In this document: positions 17,701 to 25,311 of the stretch, in pieces | Numbering within the stretch: position 1 is the first letter of the stretch | Layout of the letters: every line of letters starts with the position of its first letter | Translations under genes and position numbers: made by a program | The notes under the pieces: generated by a model | What the model was told of the DNA's origin: nothing | Database searches by the model: none | What the model saw: only the letters and a program-made list of their open reading frames with translations | Assembly (NCBI GenBank): GCA_016550415.1 | Contig: JABXGU010000292.1 | Location: forward strand, 1-54,136 | Direction: 5' to 3' | Length of the DNA stretch: 54,136 nucleotides | Source: an archaeon | Lineage (GTDB): Archaea > Asgardarchaeota > Hermodarchaeia > Hermodarchaeales > Hermodarchaeaceae

Positions 17701-18504
17701 ATCTCCATTGAGCCATTCCCATACTTCTTCATCATAATTGCTGATTGCGCCAGCTAGAAGGAAGCTGTCCCATCCAGTAGTAGAGAATGAAGTAGGATTG
17801 CGTTCATAGGTAATTGTCTGGCTTAGAATGCTGGTAATATTACCTTCGTCACTAAAGGGAATACGTCCTACATAGACATCTGGTTGCCAATCACCAATCT
17901 CATCATAGCCGGGTCCACCAACATTGAATGTTTGGCATTCGCCCCACCTTCCATCATTATCGTCATCCCAGTTGGCATCATCCATTACAGAGTAGTAAAA
18001 GTCAGTTGGTTTGAGAGTATTACTGAGCCCCGTCCATTCGCTAGTGTCGGGGAGATAGATATAACGTGAAGGAATAGTTGAGTTATCCCCAACTAGCAAG
18101 ACCCATGTGAGAGTCGTATAGGTTGTGTAGATTTGATTGATATAGTTCCAGATTCTTTGAGCAGCATCTATGCCTGCAACATTACCATTAATCCATGTAA
18201 CATTTGCACAAAGGGTAGGAACACCTTTCTGAGTCTTCCATTCAACAAAGTTATTCACCCAAGTATCGTTTGGCGAAATAATCAGATATTCGGGACTCGC
18301 AGGTTGTGGAATAGAAGGACCAAGTTTTAAGCCACTATGCATATTTCGTGAAATAGCCCAAGACGAAGCTAGAGTTGAGCGGCCATAGATATATCGATTG
18401 TTTGGTGTAGAAGAATAATTTTGAAAGTTTAGAGGTAAAAAAGTGAAAAGAAGTGTCGATATCAGTAAAAGTCCAAGTATTTTTGATGAAGGGAATTTTA
18501 TCAT
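14767..18504 (-). CDS. Gingipain-family (peptidase C25) cell-surface protease with a propeller-like insert
   Basis: A 1245-residue exported, membrane-anchored protease. A signal segment (about 8-25) precedes a C25 domain: YLIISPND, a VLLVGDNSTIPSRY strand, PTDFYYSVMD and a WDDDNDGRWGE segment, then DVYVGRIPFSD. The catalytic His (about 333) is in LINFAGHGSP and the catalytic Cys (787) in IYADSCLTG. Between them lie about 450 residues with repeated FG-GAP-like calcium motifs (GDPDNDGYNE, GDPNDDGLGE, GDAGNDGYNK), which look like a beta-propeller. After YALFGDPEVDIY come a carboxypeptidase-regulatory-like module and two Ig-like domains. The chain ends in one transmembrane helix and RRRKSK. It likely faces the outside and degrades or processes proteins. 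Confidence 0.88.
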   Translation of the reverse strand: MIKFPSSKILGLLLISTLLFTFLPLNFQNYSSTPNNRYIYGRSTLASSWAISRNMHSGLKLGPSIPQPASPEYLIISPNDTWVNNFVEWKTQKGVPTLCANVTWINGNVAGIDAAQRIWNYINQIYTTYTTLTWVLLVGDNSTIPSRYIYLPDTSEWTGLSNTLKPTDFYYSVMDDANWDDDNDGRWGECQTFNVGGPGYDEIGDWQPDVYVGRIPFSDEGNITSILSQTITYERNPTSFSTTGWDSFLLAGAISNYDEEVWEWLNGDYTDEAELSDYINDNVIPNYYRIYRFYENRNYFWNYTATNTFQDLNNTAVISGIDLFSAALINFAGHGSPYDIQRKYDDTLYPYGSSYSISAAGWWVNVSGIAIGDPDNDGYNEIVYTLGVKSGASLQNGTVWFCDGFDFSSQSLIWDLWTFPPPGNPPSFATCVDIGDVWNNGTIAVVVGTSAGSIIIFTYWNNVQWTAYTVSGPEPSDPILCLEVGNADNCIYPDGSPGINTDIAWGHRSGMTFIATVSGGPPIVQWVKNIWNHGQAVYSIDVGDPNDDGLGEVTCGTGYMGAGGRDGDCYMLSYVAPGPWVRSTVDTNVGDFIYGLDTGDAGNDGYNKVVIGLGDGAIYMYESGCIALGFSGFAGGTDAGTKQTVTAAGGNAGRVRSLVVGYIDENNLHATVGADKTSIVAGNRWGGIRKYHADNTSGFIDWYPLMVESYLGGGMNISALDVGELSYTTGESYSNLEIVAGTDCGFTPFPLIYWFEWPYAKWDNMINTNQATSSTATIPSLIYADSCLTGAYDFSTLSLAAAFLSSQSIGYIGAMRISWYYLGPMANSIAWGLNRYMSYAFWQLFFTGTSNYRPGQTLYDSKANYITAYSGSHTQSDWQTYHRKNLLTYALFGDPEVDIYTTNPGTFTVTHPLGVPHNQNATFLVMNGSSPVAGATVCLWDKAGSYYQVATTNTSGYAVFNITAAAMSLVDVTITKHNFGSYVTTIPVAYWVSVSAPTISYNSSTFLLNITTITANCPIHGYLNDISATKHTYTFYRSGTNASSGQLSWNSGSSTWRAANILCKGLPEGTYGIRCYFADSDGIGWVDSATTITIEHHITISTPSISLDATSRLLDITSVIAVCSYTAHDSLDNTEAIIHSYTIYNAATDTATSITGDLLWTGSEWQKLDVDISALPGGTYYVRCTFSDSDVSATQSSASTTFTVAGSIIDIIIDFILDNLLIIAIAVIIIIILVSICLLRRRKSK

Positions 18505-18835
18505 AATATTCCGTTCCTAAAAATTAATTTTCACTAAGAAAATAGCGGAAAGGCTTCACTATTCAAATATAGCGACATCCTCCCGCTAATGTCGCCTCAC
18601 CCAACTCTAGAGCATATTCTTGTTTAAAACCATTTACCTAACAAATTTGCTAAGTATTTAGATATTAAGACAGCAACAAAAGCTGACACCACATCTGTTT
18701 TTCAATAGCTAATATCTGAAACAACCCAAAAATACGGATAGAACCATCTAGCATATCAAGAAGTTGCCAATAACAAGCATTTTTCTTTAAGAACTCACAA
18801 TATGTTTTAGCTTCAATAGGGAGGATACCAGAATT
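18505..18835. other. Divergent intergenic region, C25 protease / acyl-CoA synthetase
   Basis: No gene seen. It must contain promoters for both flanking genes. It holds the inverted repeat listed at 18562-18595 and, next to the synthetase, a strong SD GGGAGGAT at 18819-18826. The rest is AT-rich with no further structure that I can support. Confidence 0.5.
18562..18595 (-). promoter_or_regulatory. Perfect 7-bp inverted repeat beside a TATA-like element
   Basis: GCGACAT (18572-18578) and ATGTCGC (18589-18595) are perfect inverted arms around ten bases. On the minus strand they lie immediately upstream of CTATATTTGAAT (about 18571-18560), a plausible TATA box for the C25 protease gene. The position fits an operator or activator site for a dimeric regulator; an RNA hairpin is less likely because the repeat would lie upstream of the transcription start. 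Confidence 0.4.
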
Positions 18836-20500
18836 ATGGAAAAACCATGGCTAAAATTCTATGAACCAGGAATCCCTGAAGAAATTGATATCCCGAATAT
18901 CCCACTTCACCAACTCCTTGAAAAAGCTGCGGCTGATTTTCCAGATAGTACGTCCTGTATATTCCTTGGAAACGAGCGCACCTATCGCCAAGTCAATGAT
19001 GATGCAAACCGATTAGCTGCTGCACTCAATAAAATCGGCGTCAAACAAGGTGATGTCGTTGCGTTGCTGCTGGGTAATATGCCTCAGTTTCCAGTTGCAT
19101 TCTTTGGTGCATTAAAAGCAGGAGCCATTCTTACACTTGTAAACCCACTGTATCAGCCCCCTGAAATCCAATTCCAACTCACTGACTCTGGAGCAAAGGC
19201 AATAATTGTTATCGACATCATGCACGATAATTATGCCAAAATCCGTGAAAACACCCCTGTCAAACATACAATTGTAACAACAATGGCTGACGCGTTCCCA
19301 GGAATGCGAGTTAGCTTCCAACTCCCTGATGTAGAAGGATATCACCTCTACGGAGAACTCCTTGAGAAAACAGAACCCAAACCACCGAAGATAAATATCG
19401 ACCCCAAAGAAACTCCCGCTGTACTCCAATATACCGGTGGAACAACTGGTTTGCCAAAGGGTGCAATCCTCACACACAGGAATCTTGTAGCCAATGCTCA
19501 TCAATGCGCGTCTTGGATACCCTTCGTCAAACGAGGTGAACGGAGACCCACCCTTGCTGTACTACCATTCTTTCATGTATTCGGTTTAACTGTAGCACTA
19601 TTGAACACAACTCTACTGGCAGGACCAATAATTTTGCATCCACGCCCTGATTTTGATCAAATACTCCGAGACATTCCAAAATATAAGGTGGAGTTCTTCC
19701 CCGGCGTTCCAACAATCTATGCAGCCTTAATCAACCGACCAGACATCGAAGAACATGACCTAAGTTCAGTAACAGCATGTCTTTCTGGTGCAGCCCCACT
19801 TCCCATGGCTGTAGCCAAACGTTTCGAAGAAATGGCAAGTGCCAACCTCGTAGAAGGCTACGGATTAACAGAAGCAAGCCCAGTTACCCATTGTAACCCC
19901 ATCCAAGAAAAACCCCCCTTCACCAAGAAACGAGAAGGATCAATCGGTGTACCAATGCCTAGTACTATGGCTAAAATCGTCGACCTTGACACCGGAACAA
20001 AGGATCTCCCACCTGGGCAAACTGGTGAACTTGTCATCAAAGGACCACAAGTTATGAAAGGCTACTGGAATAGACCAGAAGAAACCGCTCACCAAATCCG
20101 AGATGGATGGCTCTTCACCGGAGACATCGCGAAAATGGATGAAGACGGTTACTTCTACATTGTCGACCGTGCTAAGCAAATGATCGACAGAGCAGGTTTC
20201 AAAGTTTATCCAAGAACCGTTGAGGAGGTTTTGTTTGAGCATCCAAAGGTTGCTGATTCAGCGGTTATTGGTATCCCAGATGGACTCCGTGGTGAGACAG
20301 TAATGGCTTTTGTAGTAGTTAAGAAGGGCGAGACGGTAACAGTTGATGAGTTAAAAGCATGGTGCAAAGAAAGACTTGCCTACTACAAGCGTCCCGAGTT
20401 CTATGAGTTTCGTGACGAGTTGCCAAAGAGTATGGTTGGGAAAACATTGCGACGAGTCTTGCAGGAAGAGTGGCTTGAGAAACAGGGAACTCGCAAATGA
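18836..20500 (+). CDS. AMP-forming acyl-CoA synthetase (long-chain fatty acid-CoA ligase type)
   Basis: A 554-residue adenylate-forming ligase that activates a carboxylic acid to its CoA thioester via an acyl-AMP. Signatures in order: P-loop YTGGTTGLPKG (about 199-209), YGLTEASPVTH (aromatic and Thr-Glu core), GDIAKMDEDGYFYIVDR (A8 hinge) and the C-terminal PKSMVGKTLRR with the catalytic lysine. These best match long-chain acyl-CoA ligases. ATG 18836 has a strong SD, GGGAGGAT. Codon style changes from C/A-ending to T/G-ending near 20205, inside the gene. It may supply acyl-CoA to the dehydrogenase at 29120-30346. Confidence 0.93.
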   Translation: MEKPWLKFYEPGIPEEIDIPNIPLHQLLEKAAADFPDSTSCIFLGNERTYRQVNDDANRLAAALNKIGVKQGDVVALLLGNMPQFPVAFFGALKAGAILTLVNPLYQPPEIQFQLTDSGAKAIIVIDIMHDNYAKIRENTPVKHTIVTTMADAFPGMRVSFQLPDVEGYHLYGELLEKTEPKPPKINIDPKETPAVLQYTGGTTGLPKGAILTHRNLVANAHQCASWIPFVKRGERRPTLAVLPFFHVFGLTVALLNTTLLAGPIILHPRPDFDQILRDIPKYKVEFFPGVPTIYAALINRPDIEEHDLSSVTACLSGAAPLPMAVAKRFEEMASANLVEGYGLTEASPVTHCNPIQEKPPFTKKREGSIGVPMPSTMAKIVDLDTGTKDLPPGQTGELVIKGPQVMKGYWNRPEETAHQIRDGWLFTGDIAKMDEDGYFYIVDRAKQMIDRAGFKVYPRTVEEVLFEHPKVADSAVIGIPDGLRGETVMAFVVVKKGETVTVDELKAWCKERLAYYKRPEFYEFRDELPKSMVGKTLRRVLQEEWLEKQGTRK

Positions 20501-20627
20501 TTCTATGGTGATCTGTATAGACGTTGACCTTCAATTATAGTAGTTCTTCAGGTCGTTAGATAGTATAGGAACTATCTTAACTAGAGTGACAAGGGTAGAT
20601 TGGTTCTTTTCAGTTGCTTAGCTGACG

Positions 20628-21095
20628 TTAATGTCCGAGACTTTTGATAGCTATTAGTCCGAGGCCTGAAATGACGATGCTAACACCGCCAAATAAGACT
20701 AGGTGACCGAAGAAGACTGAGAATATCATAGTGCCAGTTAGTAACGAGTATGCAGCCCATGTTGTTCCTGCCGCGAAGATGATCCCACTGAAGGACTCAA
20801 GACTCCGTCTTGAAGTGTCTCTAAAGACGAGGCGAAGCATTAGGACGATACAATTGATGATTGTGGCGCCTAAGAATATGAGGAAGAAAGCGTTGTATAA
20901 CACTGGGTGTGGTGAGCTGGGTAACCAGAACCAGAACATCGGAGTAATCTGAGTGAATGTGAGGTCAAAGATGAACGAAGAAAATTCTCCGATAAGATTT
21001 GGAATTATTACAAATAGGAAGGAGAACATTATGAGTATTAAACCAGCTGTAGCATAGCCCAAAATATCTGTATCTTCTTGTGTTTTTTCTTTCAA
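20628..21095 (-). CDS. Four-helix membrane protein, unknown
   Basis: About 156 residues with four hydrophobic helices, a topology of short loops and a small N-terminal charged stretch (KEKTQEDTD). I do not recognise the family. The frame opens at GTG 21116, which overlaps the upstream stop as GTGA. However, GGGAGGT (coding strand, 21109-21103) lies seven bases before TTG 21095, so I choose that start. It is co-transcribed with the zinc-ribbon membrane protein upstream, suggesting a joint membrane role. Confidence 0.65.
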   Translation of the reverse strand: MKEKTQEDTDILGYATAGLILIMFSFLFVIIPNLIGEFSSFIFDLTFTQITPMFWFWLPSSPHPVLYNAFFLIFLGATIINCIVLMLRLVFRDTSRRSLESFSGIIFAAGTTWAAYSLLTGTMIFSVFFGHLVLFGGVSIVISGLGLIAIKSLGH

Positions 21096-21112
21096 AGTTA
21101 ATACCTCCCTTT

Positions 21113-21448
21113 TCACCCACTGACTTTTCGGCGGCGGCTAATCGAGTAGACAGCAAAGACAATTATTAGTACTCCAACGACAAGCAGTAGTAATGGACCA
21201 ATCCACCACCAAAAGTTGTAGCCAATAATCATTGACCAACCTAAGACTATAACGATGAGTCCAAATATAATTCCACAGATGGATTCGCCATAAGGAAGAC
21301 CAACACACTCGTCTTCAGGGCGGCTTTTTCCACCGAAGCATTCTTTGGCTTTTTGTTCTAGTCTCTCTTCTCGAAGTGAGTCGCCGCATCTGATGCAGAA
21401 TTCAGCACCTTCTGCATTTTCCTTTCCACATTGAGAACATGTGACCAT
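21113..21448 (-). CDS. Zinc-ribbon membrane protein (paralogue of 23820-24164)
   Basis: About 111 residues. The N-terminus is a small zinc ribbon, MVTCSQCGKEN...FCIRCG (two CxxC pairs). A conserved middle (ECFGG...PEDECVGLPYGESICGII) and two hydrophobic helices follow, ending in YSISRRRK. Its order, middle motif and tail match the protein at 23820-24164. The open frame begins at TTG 21463, but ATG 21448 has GGAG nine bases upstream and aligns with the paralogue's start. It is the first gene of a pair with the four-helix protein downstream. Function unknown. Confidence 0.75.
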   Translation of the reverse strand: MVTCSQCGKENAEGAEFCIRCGDSLREERLEQKAKECFGGKSRPEDECVGLPYGESICGIIFGLIVIVLGWSMIIGYNFWWWIGPLLLLVVGVLIIVFAVYSISRRRKVSG

Positions 21449-21634
21449 TTTTGGTATCTCCAATTCGAGTAATTCTCGATTCAGGAATTTATCATTGCAG
21501 ATGATTGCCTTTGGGAACTATAAGCATACGAGTTCTTAAATTTTAATAGTGTAGATTTTTGAGTTATGACCCTACTAATTAATCAGATTCATACCACAAT
21601 TCAACATCGTCCTTAATCTATTAGGTGTTAATCA

Positions 21635-23059
21635 ATGAGAGTCCTCTTTGTCGAACCTCCAAAGAAACAATGGTTCTTGATGGGTGAGTATCTTCCACCA
21701 CCTTATGGGATTTTAGCATTGGCAGCCTACTTAGAGAAGCACCGTGATTCAGATGATATTGCAGTACTCGATTGTCAGGCAGAAGACATTGACTGGAAGG
21801 GGTTAGAGAAACGCATCGAATCTTTTAGACCTGATGTTCTTGCATCAAGCGCTCTAGCCACTTGCAATGCCTTCACAGTCATGCGGACAGTAGAAGTCGC
21901 AAAAGAAGTAAATCCAAATATCACAACTGTAACAGGAGGTCAGCATTTTACAGCGACTGCCCAAGAAAGCTTAGAATCGTCTTCAAACCTTGATGTCATT
22001 GTTCGAGGCGAAGGCGAACAGACACTTGTTGAACTTATTCGAGCTTTGGATACAAAACAATCGTTTTCAAAGGTGAGAGGATTATCGTTTCGAAGAGATG
22101 GAAAAATAATCCATACTGAGGATAGACCTCTGATTGATGATTTGGATACTTTACCATATCCTGGCTATCACTTTGTAAGGGAAAACATGAAGAAATATCA
22201 TTTCACAATGATGGGAGGTCAGAATACACCATACGCCCTTGTTGAAGGCTCTCGCGGTTGCGACCATCACTGTTCGTTTTGTACACAATGGCGATATTGG
22301 AGGGGGTGTTGCCGCCCGAAATCGCCCAAACGAATTGCAGATGAGTTTGAATATTGCCATAACGAATTTGGGAGCAAATTTCTATGGCTTACTGATGATA
22401 ATTTTGGATTAGGACAACGGGCAAGCAAACTTGCTGACGAAATTATAGACCGCAGATTGGGTACAGAACTTATGTGGTTTATGCAAGCCAGATCAGATGA
22501 TATTATTAAACACCAAGATGTCCTCCCAAAACTTCGAGCATCAGGTAATATGTGGATTCTGGTAGGACTAGAAAGCCACAGCCCTGAAACACTCAGCGAA
22601 TTCAATAAAGGCATAGATCCTTTAATGGCAAAGCAAGCAATGAATTTGTTAAAGAAGAATGACATCTTTGCCCAAGCAACAATTATTATTGGCAACCGCA
22701 AGGATTCACGCGAATCACTAAATGAGTTACGAAAATGGATTGATAAAGTGAATCCGGATATCGCAATCTTCATGATTCTAACTCCGTTACCCGGGGCTGA
22801 ACTCTATCAAGTTGCCTCTCGAAATGGATGGATTGAAGATGACAACTGGGGAGTCTATGACATGGTCCATGCAACTATGCCAACAGAAACACTTTCCAGA
22901 CCAGAAGTGCAAGAAGAGTTGTACAAATGTTATCGAGCTTTTTATGGCTCTTGGAAGCGGCGAATAACTGGGCTATTTTCTTCAAACGCCCTAAAGAGAA
23001 GAACCTACCGATATTTAATGCGTCAAGGAGTCTTGAAAGCCCTTAGGGGATTCTTCTAA
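21635..23059 (+). CDS. B12-binding radical SAM protein
   Basis: A 474-residue enzyme. Residues 1-130 form a cobalamin-binding Rossmann-type domain (LFVEPPKKQW...PPYGILALAAYLE; VTGGQHFTA; IVRGEGEQTL). The radical SAM core follows with GSRGC209-x3-C213-x2-C216, the [4Fe-4S]/SAM site, and WLTDDNFGLG and GLESHSPETL strands. Such class B proteins often methylate unreactive carbon or phosphorus, or modify lipids and cofactors. The substrate cannot be told from sequence. It is three bases from the next gene, a cysteine-containing membrane protein, which is a probable partner or indicates a membrane substrate. Start ATG 21635. Confidence 0.9.
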   Translation: MRVLFVEPPKKQWFLMGEYLPPPYGILALAAYLEKHRDSDDIAVLDCQAEDIDWKGLEKRIESFRPDVLASSALATCNAFTVMRTVEVAKEVNPNITTVTGGQHFTATAQESLESSSNLDVIVRGEGEQTLVELIRALDTKQSFSKVRGLSFRRDGKIIHTEDRPLIDDLDTLPYPGYHFVRENMKKYHFTMMGGQNTPYALVEGSRGCDHHCSFCTQWRYWRGCCRPKSPKRIADEFEYCHNEFGSKFLWLTDDNFGLGQRASKLADEIIDRRLGTELMWFMQARSDDIIKHQDVLPKLRASGNMWILVGLESHSPETLSEFNKGIDPLMAKQAMNLLKKNDIFAQATIIIGNRKDSRESLNELRKWIDKVNPDIAIFMILTPLPGAELYQVASRNGWIEDDNWGVYDMVHATMPTETLSRPEVQEELYKCYRAFYGSWKRRITGLFSSNALKRRTYRYLMRQGVLKALRGFF

Positions 23060-23061
23060 GA

Positions 23062-23808
23062 ATGACACAACGGCATTCTCAAAAACAGCTTCCAATTTTC
23101 TTTCTCTTGATTTCTTTAGTAATCGCCATTCTCCTTCCCATTCTCACATTCTGTGTTCCATCAGTCCATCAAAGCATTCCATATGAGAAAGAAGTTATTG
23201 GAATTATTTTCGGTACCATATGTATCCTAGGCATAGTAGCAGGAATCATACCTTCAAGATGTTCACAAGTTTTTCATTTTAAGAGAGAGCAAAAAGAACT
23301 GATTAAGACTACAAAATCAAAAGAGCCTTTCAAGTCCACATTAATGGTAAAAGGACACCATCCAACATGTAGCAATTATTCTAGCCATGTTCTTCGATTA
23401 GATTCCACCATTCTCTGTGGTGGTTGTACAGGACTCACCATTGGAGGGTTATTGGCTCTTGTTAGTAGTTGCCTGTTTTTCTTCCTCGGATGGACACTCC
23501 CTTGGCTATTCATTTTCTACTGGTTGGGATTTTTTGGTGTAGTTGTCGGGCTTCTGCAACATTCAATTTACAAGATATTTAGAATAGGGTCAGGATTTGT
23601 CAGAGTAATTGTTAATGTGTTCTTTGTAATGGGATCATTTCTTCTTCTTGCTTCAACCATCGAAATTACCCATTACTTTGCCCTTGAATTGTATCTGCTC
23701 CTGGCTATTATCTATTGGATCTTTACGCGGATTATGATATCTAAGCGTGAGCATCACTTGGTTTGCACTAAATGTGGTGACCAAGTATGCTATCTTTCAA
23801 AGGCTTAG
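23062..23808 (+). CDS. Multi-pass membrane protein with Cys/His motifs (DUF2085-like)
   Basis: A 248-residue membrane protein. Two N-terminal helices (about 10-32, 45-63) are followed by a loop with KGHHPTCSNYSSH and a CGGC-TG pattern leading into a helix pair. This arrangement resembles DUF2085 (Cys/His...CxRCxG before helices). Two more helices follow, and the C-terminus ends with another pair, VCTKCGDQVC. The metal or cofactor is unknown. It starts three bases after the radical SAM stop, so the two form an operon. The DUF2085 link is my recollection of the motif, not a search result. Confidence 0.65.
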   Translation: MTQRHSQKQLPIFFLLISLVIAILLPILTFCVPSVHQSIPYEKEVIGIIFGTICILGIVAGIIPSRCSQVFHFKREQKELIKTTKSKEPFKSTLMVKGHHPTCSNYSSHVLRLDSTILCGGCTGLTIGGLLALVSSCLFFFLGWTLPWLFIFYWLGFFGVVVGLLQHSIYKIFRIGSGFVRVIVNVFFVMGSFLLLASTIEITHYFALELYLLLAIIYWIFTRIMISKREHHLVCTKCGDQVCYLSKA

Positions 23809-23819
23809 TCGAGTTGCAC

Positions 23820-24164
23820 TTATGCTTCAGATTTTCGACGGCGGCTAATTGAATAGATTGCTCCCGCAATAATCAATACGCCAACGATTCCTAGAAAGAT
23901 AGGGCCACTGTAAGTTCCAAGGATTTGGAATGTTGGAACGAAATAGGAGAGTGCCCATAGAATGATGAAGAATCCAACGATAATACCGCAGATAGCGCTT
24001 CCATAGGGGAGACCGAAGCATTCGTCTTCAGGAGCACCGGGTCTACCAAAACAGTCGGTACGAGAGCCTCTTGTTTTTTCCTTTGCATAGAGTGCAGCTC
24101 CACATTTTGAGCAAAACTGTGCATCTTCTTCGTTAGGTGTTCCACAACTCTGGCATGTAACCAT
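23820..24164 (-). CDS. Zinc-ribbon membrane protein (paralogue of 21113-21448)
   Basis: A 114-residue protein: zinc ribbon MVTCQSCGTPN...FCSKCG, linker with DCFG...PEDECFGLPYGSAICGII, two hydrophobic helices and the tail YSISRRRK. It is clearly the same family as 21113-21448. CGGAGGTTT on the coding strand sits a few bases before ATG 24164. It converges with the radical SAM operon (11 bp between stops), so the two paralogues flank that operon on both sides. The family is unnamed to me. Confidence 0.78.
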   Translation of the reverse strand: MVTCQSCGTPNEEDAQFCSKCGAALYAKEKTRGSRTDCFGRPGAPEDECFGLPYGSAICGIIVGFFIILWALSYFVPTFQILGTYSGPIFLGIVGVLIIAGAIYSISRRRKSEA

Positions 24165-24319
24165 TAGCTAGAAACCTCCGTGTTGGTATCATCAGAGTCT
24201 TGGCTTTAAAACTTGAGGGTTTTAGTATAATCTGCTAATTTTTAGTTAAAACAGGTCAGTAAAAAGACCCCTTACTTTTTAGGGTAAAAAGGTGGAGTAA
24301 CTATACTAATACAACCTAA

Positions 24320-24757
24320 TTGGTGATCGAGTTGAAGAACAAAGGAGGAATTATCGTCGGCTTGATTAGCGGCATCCTATTGATTATTGGTGGCGCAACA
24401 GGCGGTGTAGGTCTTTTTGGTACACTACCTTTTATTGCCGCAGTCTTGGGATTGCCCGCAGAAATAATGATGATTATTAACATCGCCCTACTGATCCTTG
24501 AGTTCATAGCCAGTCTCGGTGGCATTGCAGTAATTATTGGTGTACTCTTAGTCGCTAAGGAACGGATAGGATTCGGAAAACTCCTCATTATGTTGGGTGC
24601 AGGAATGGGACTATTCGGACTCATCCTCTTCGGTGTAGCAATGTTTCTTTCAGGCTATCTAACAGCATCATTGGTACCGTTCATACTTTCATCGCCAGGA
24701 TTGCTTGGTGCAATAATGTCAATTTTTGCCCGTCTTATGATCAAGAAACCAGATTAG
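24320..24757 (+). CDS. Small membrane protein, glycine-rich helices
   Basis: About 145 residues with four hydrophobic, glycine-rich helices separated by very short loops, and a basic C-terminus (ARLMIKKPD). Start is uncertain: TTG 24320, GTG 24323 and TTG 24332 are all in frame and none has a clear SD. No motif or family recognised. The opposite-strand frame over the same bases is an artefact of the composition. Confidence 0.6.
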   Translation: MVIELKNKGGIIVGLISGILLIIGGATGGVGLFGTLPFIAAVLGLPAEIMMIINIALLILEFIASLGGIAVIIGVLLVAKERIGFGKLLIMLGAGMGLFGLILFGVAMFLSGYLTASLVPFILSSPGLLGAIMSIFARLMIKKPD

Positions 24758-24789
24758 GCAAATTGCTAAGTGTGACCTAATGGTGATGA

Positions 24790-25239
24790 CTTATCACAGA
24801 TAGTGGCGAGTGGCACGAATTCACAACAATCGTCGAACGAGTTCGAGACTTTGAGTTCCGCATCAAATTTGATAAGGAACACTATGCAGAATTGACGATT
24901 GATGAACCTGAACCAGTTGGAAAAGATGTAGGTCCTAACGCAAGCCGAGTTCTATCCGCAGCAATAGGGAATTGCCTGTCAGCAAGCCTACTGTTTTGTC
25001 TACAAAGGAGTAAGCAGCCCGTAGGAACACTTCGTACAGAAGTCATCACCCGAATTGTCAGAAATTCTGAAGGACGCTGGCGCATAGGTAACATTCGAGT
25101 GCAGCTTCACGTGGGAATACAGGGACTGGATACAAATCGTCTTCAACGTTGCATTGACATCTTCGAAAACTATTGTGTTGTTACTGCGTCTGTGCGACAG
25201 GGAATTCCCATTGATGTCACAGTCATTCCCGCGGAATAG
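24790..25239 (+). CDS. OsmC-like protein without a clear start codon
   Basis: The sequence reads as an OsmC/Ohr-fold protein: a DEP-x-x-x-G-x-D-x-GPNASRVLSAAIGNCLSA core with the conserved Cys at the start of the long helix, then a beta-rich C-terminal half. The usual second Cys region is FENYCVVTASV, again family-like. The frame stays open upstream to 24790 (after a TGA) and the upstream residues (DFEFRIKFDKEHYAELTIDEP) look like the normal first strands. The only standard start is TTG 24892, which would remove them. Either a rare start, a frameshift near 24790-24800, or a truncated gene explains this. Expected role: peroxide or thiol detoxification. Confidence 0.68.
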   Translation, partial: LITDSGEWHEFTTIVERVRDFEFRIKFDKEHYAELTIDEPEPVGKDVGPNASRVLSAAIGNCLSASLLFCLQRSKQPVGTLRTEVITRIVRNSEGRWRIGNIRVQLHVGIQGLDTNRLQRCIDIFENYCVVTASVRQGIPIDVTVIPAE

Positions 25240-25311
25240 GATAAAAGGCTAAAAGGGTTTAATTTTAAGTGTTCCTAGGTATATTGGATATTTGTTAGGA
25301 GACAAAACATT

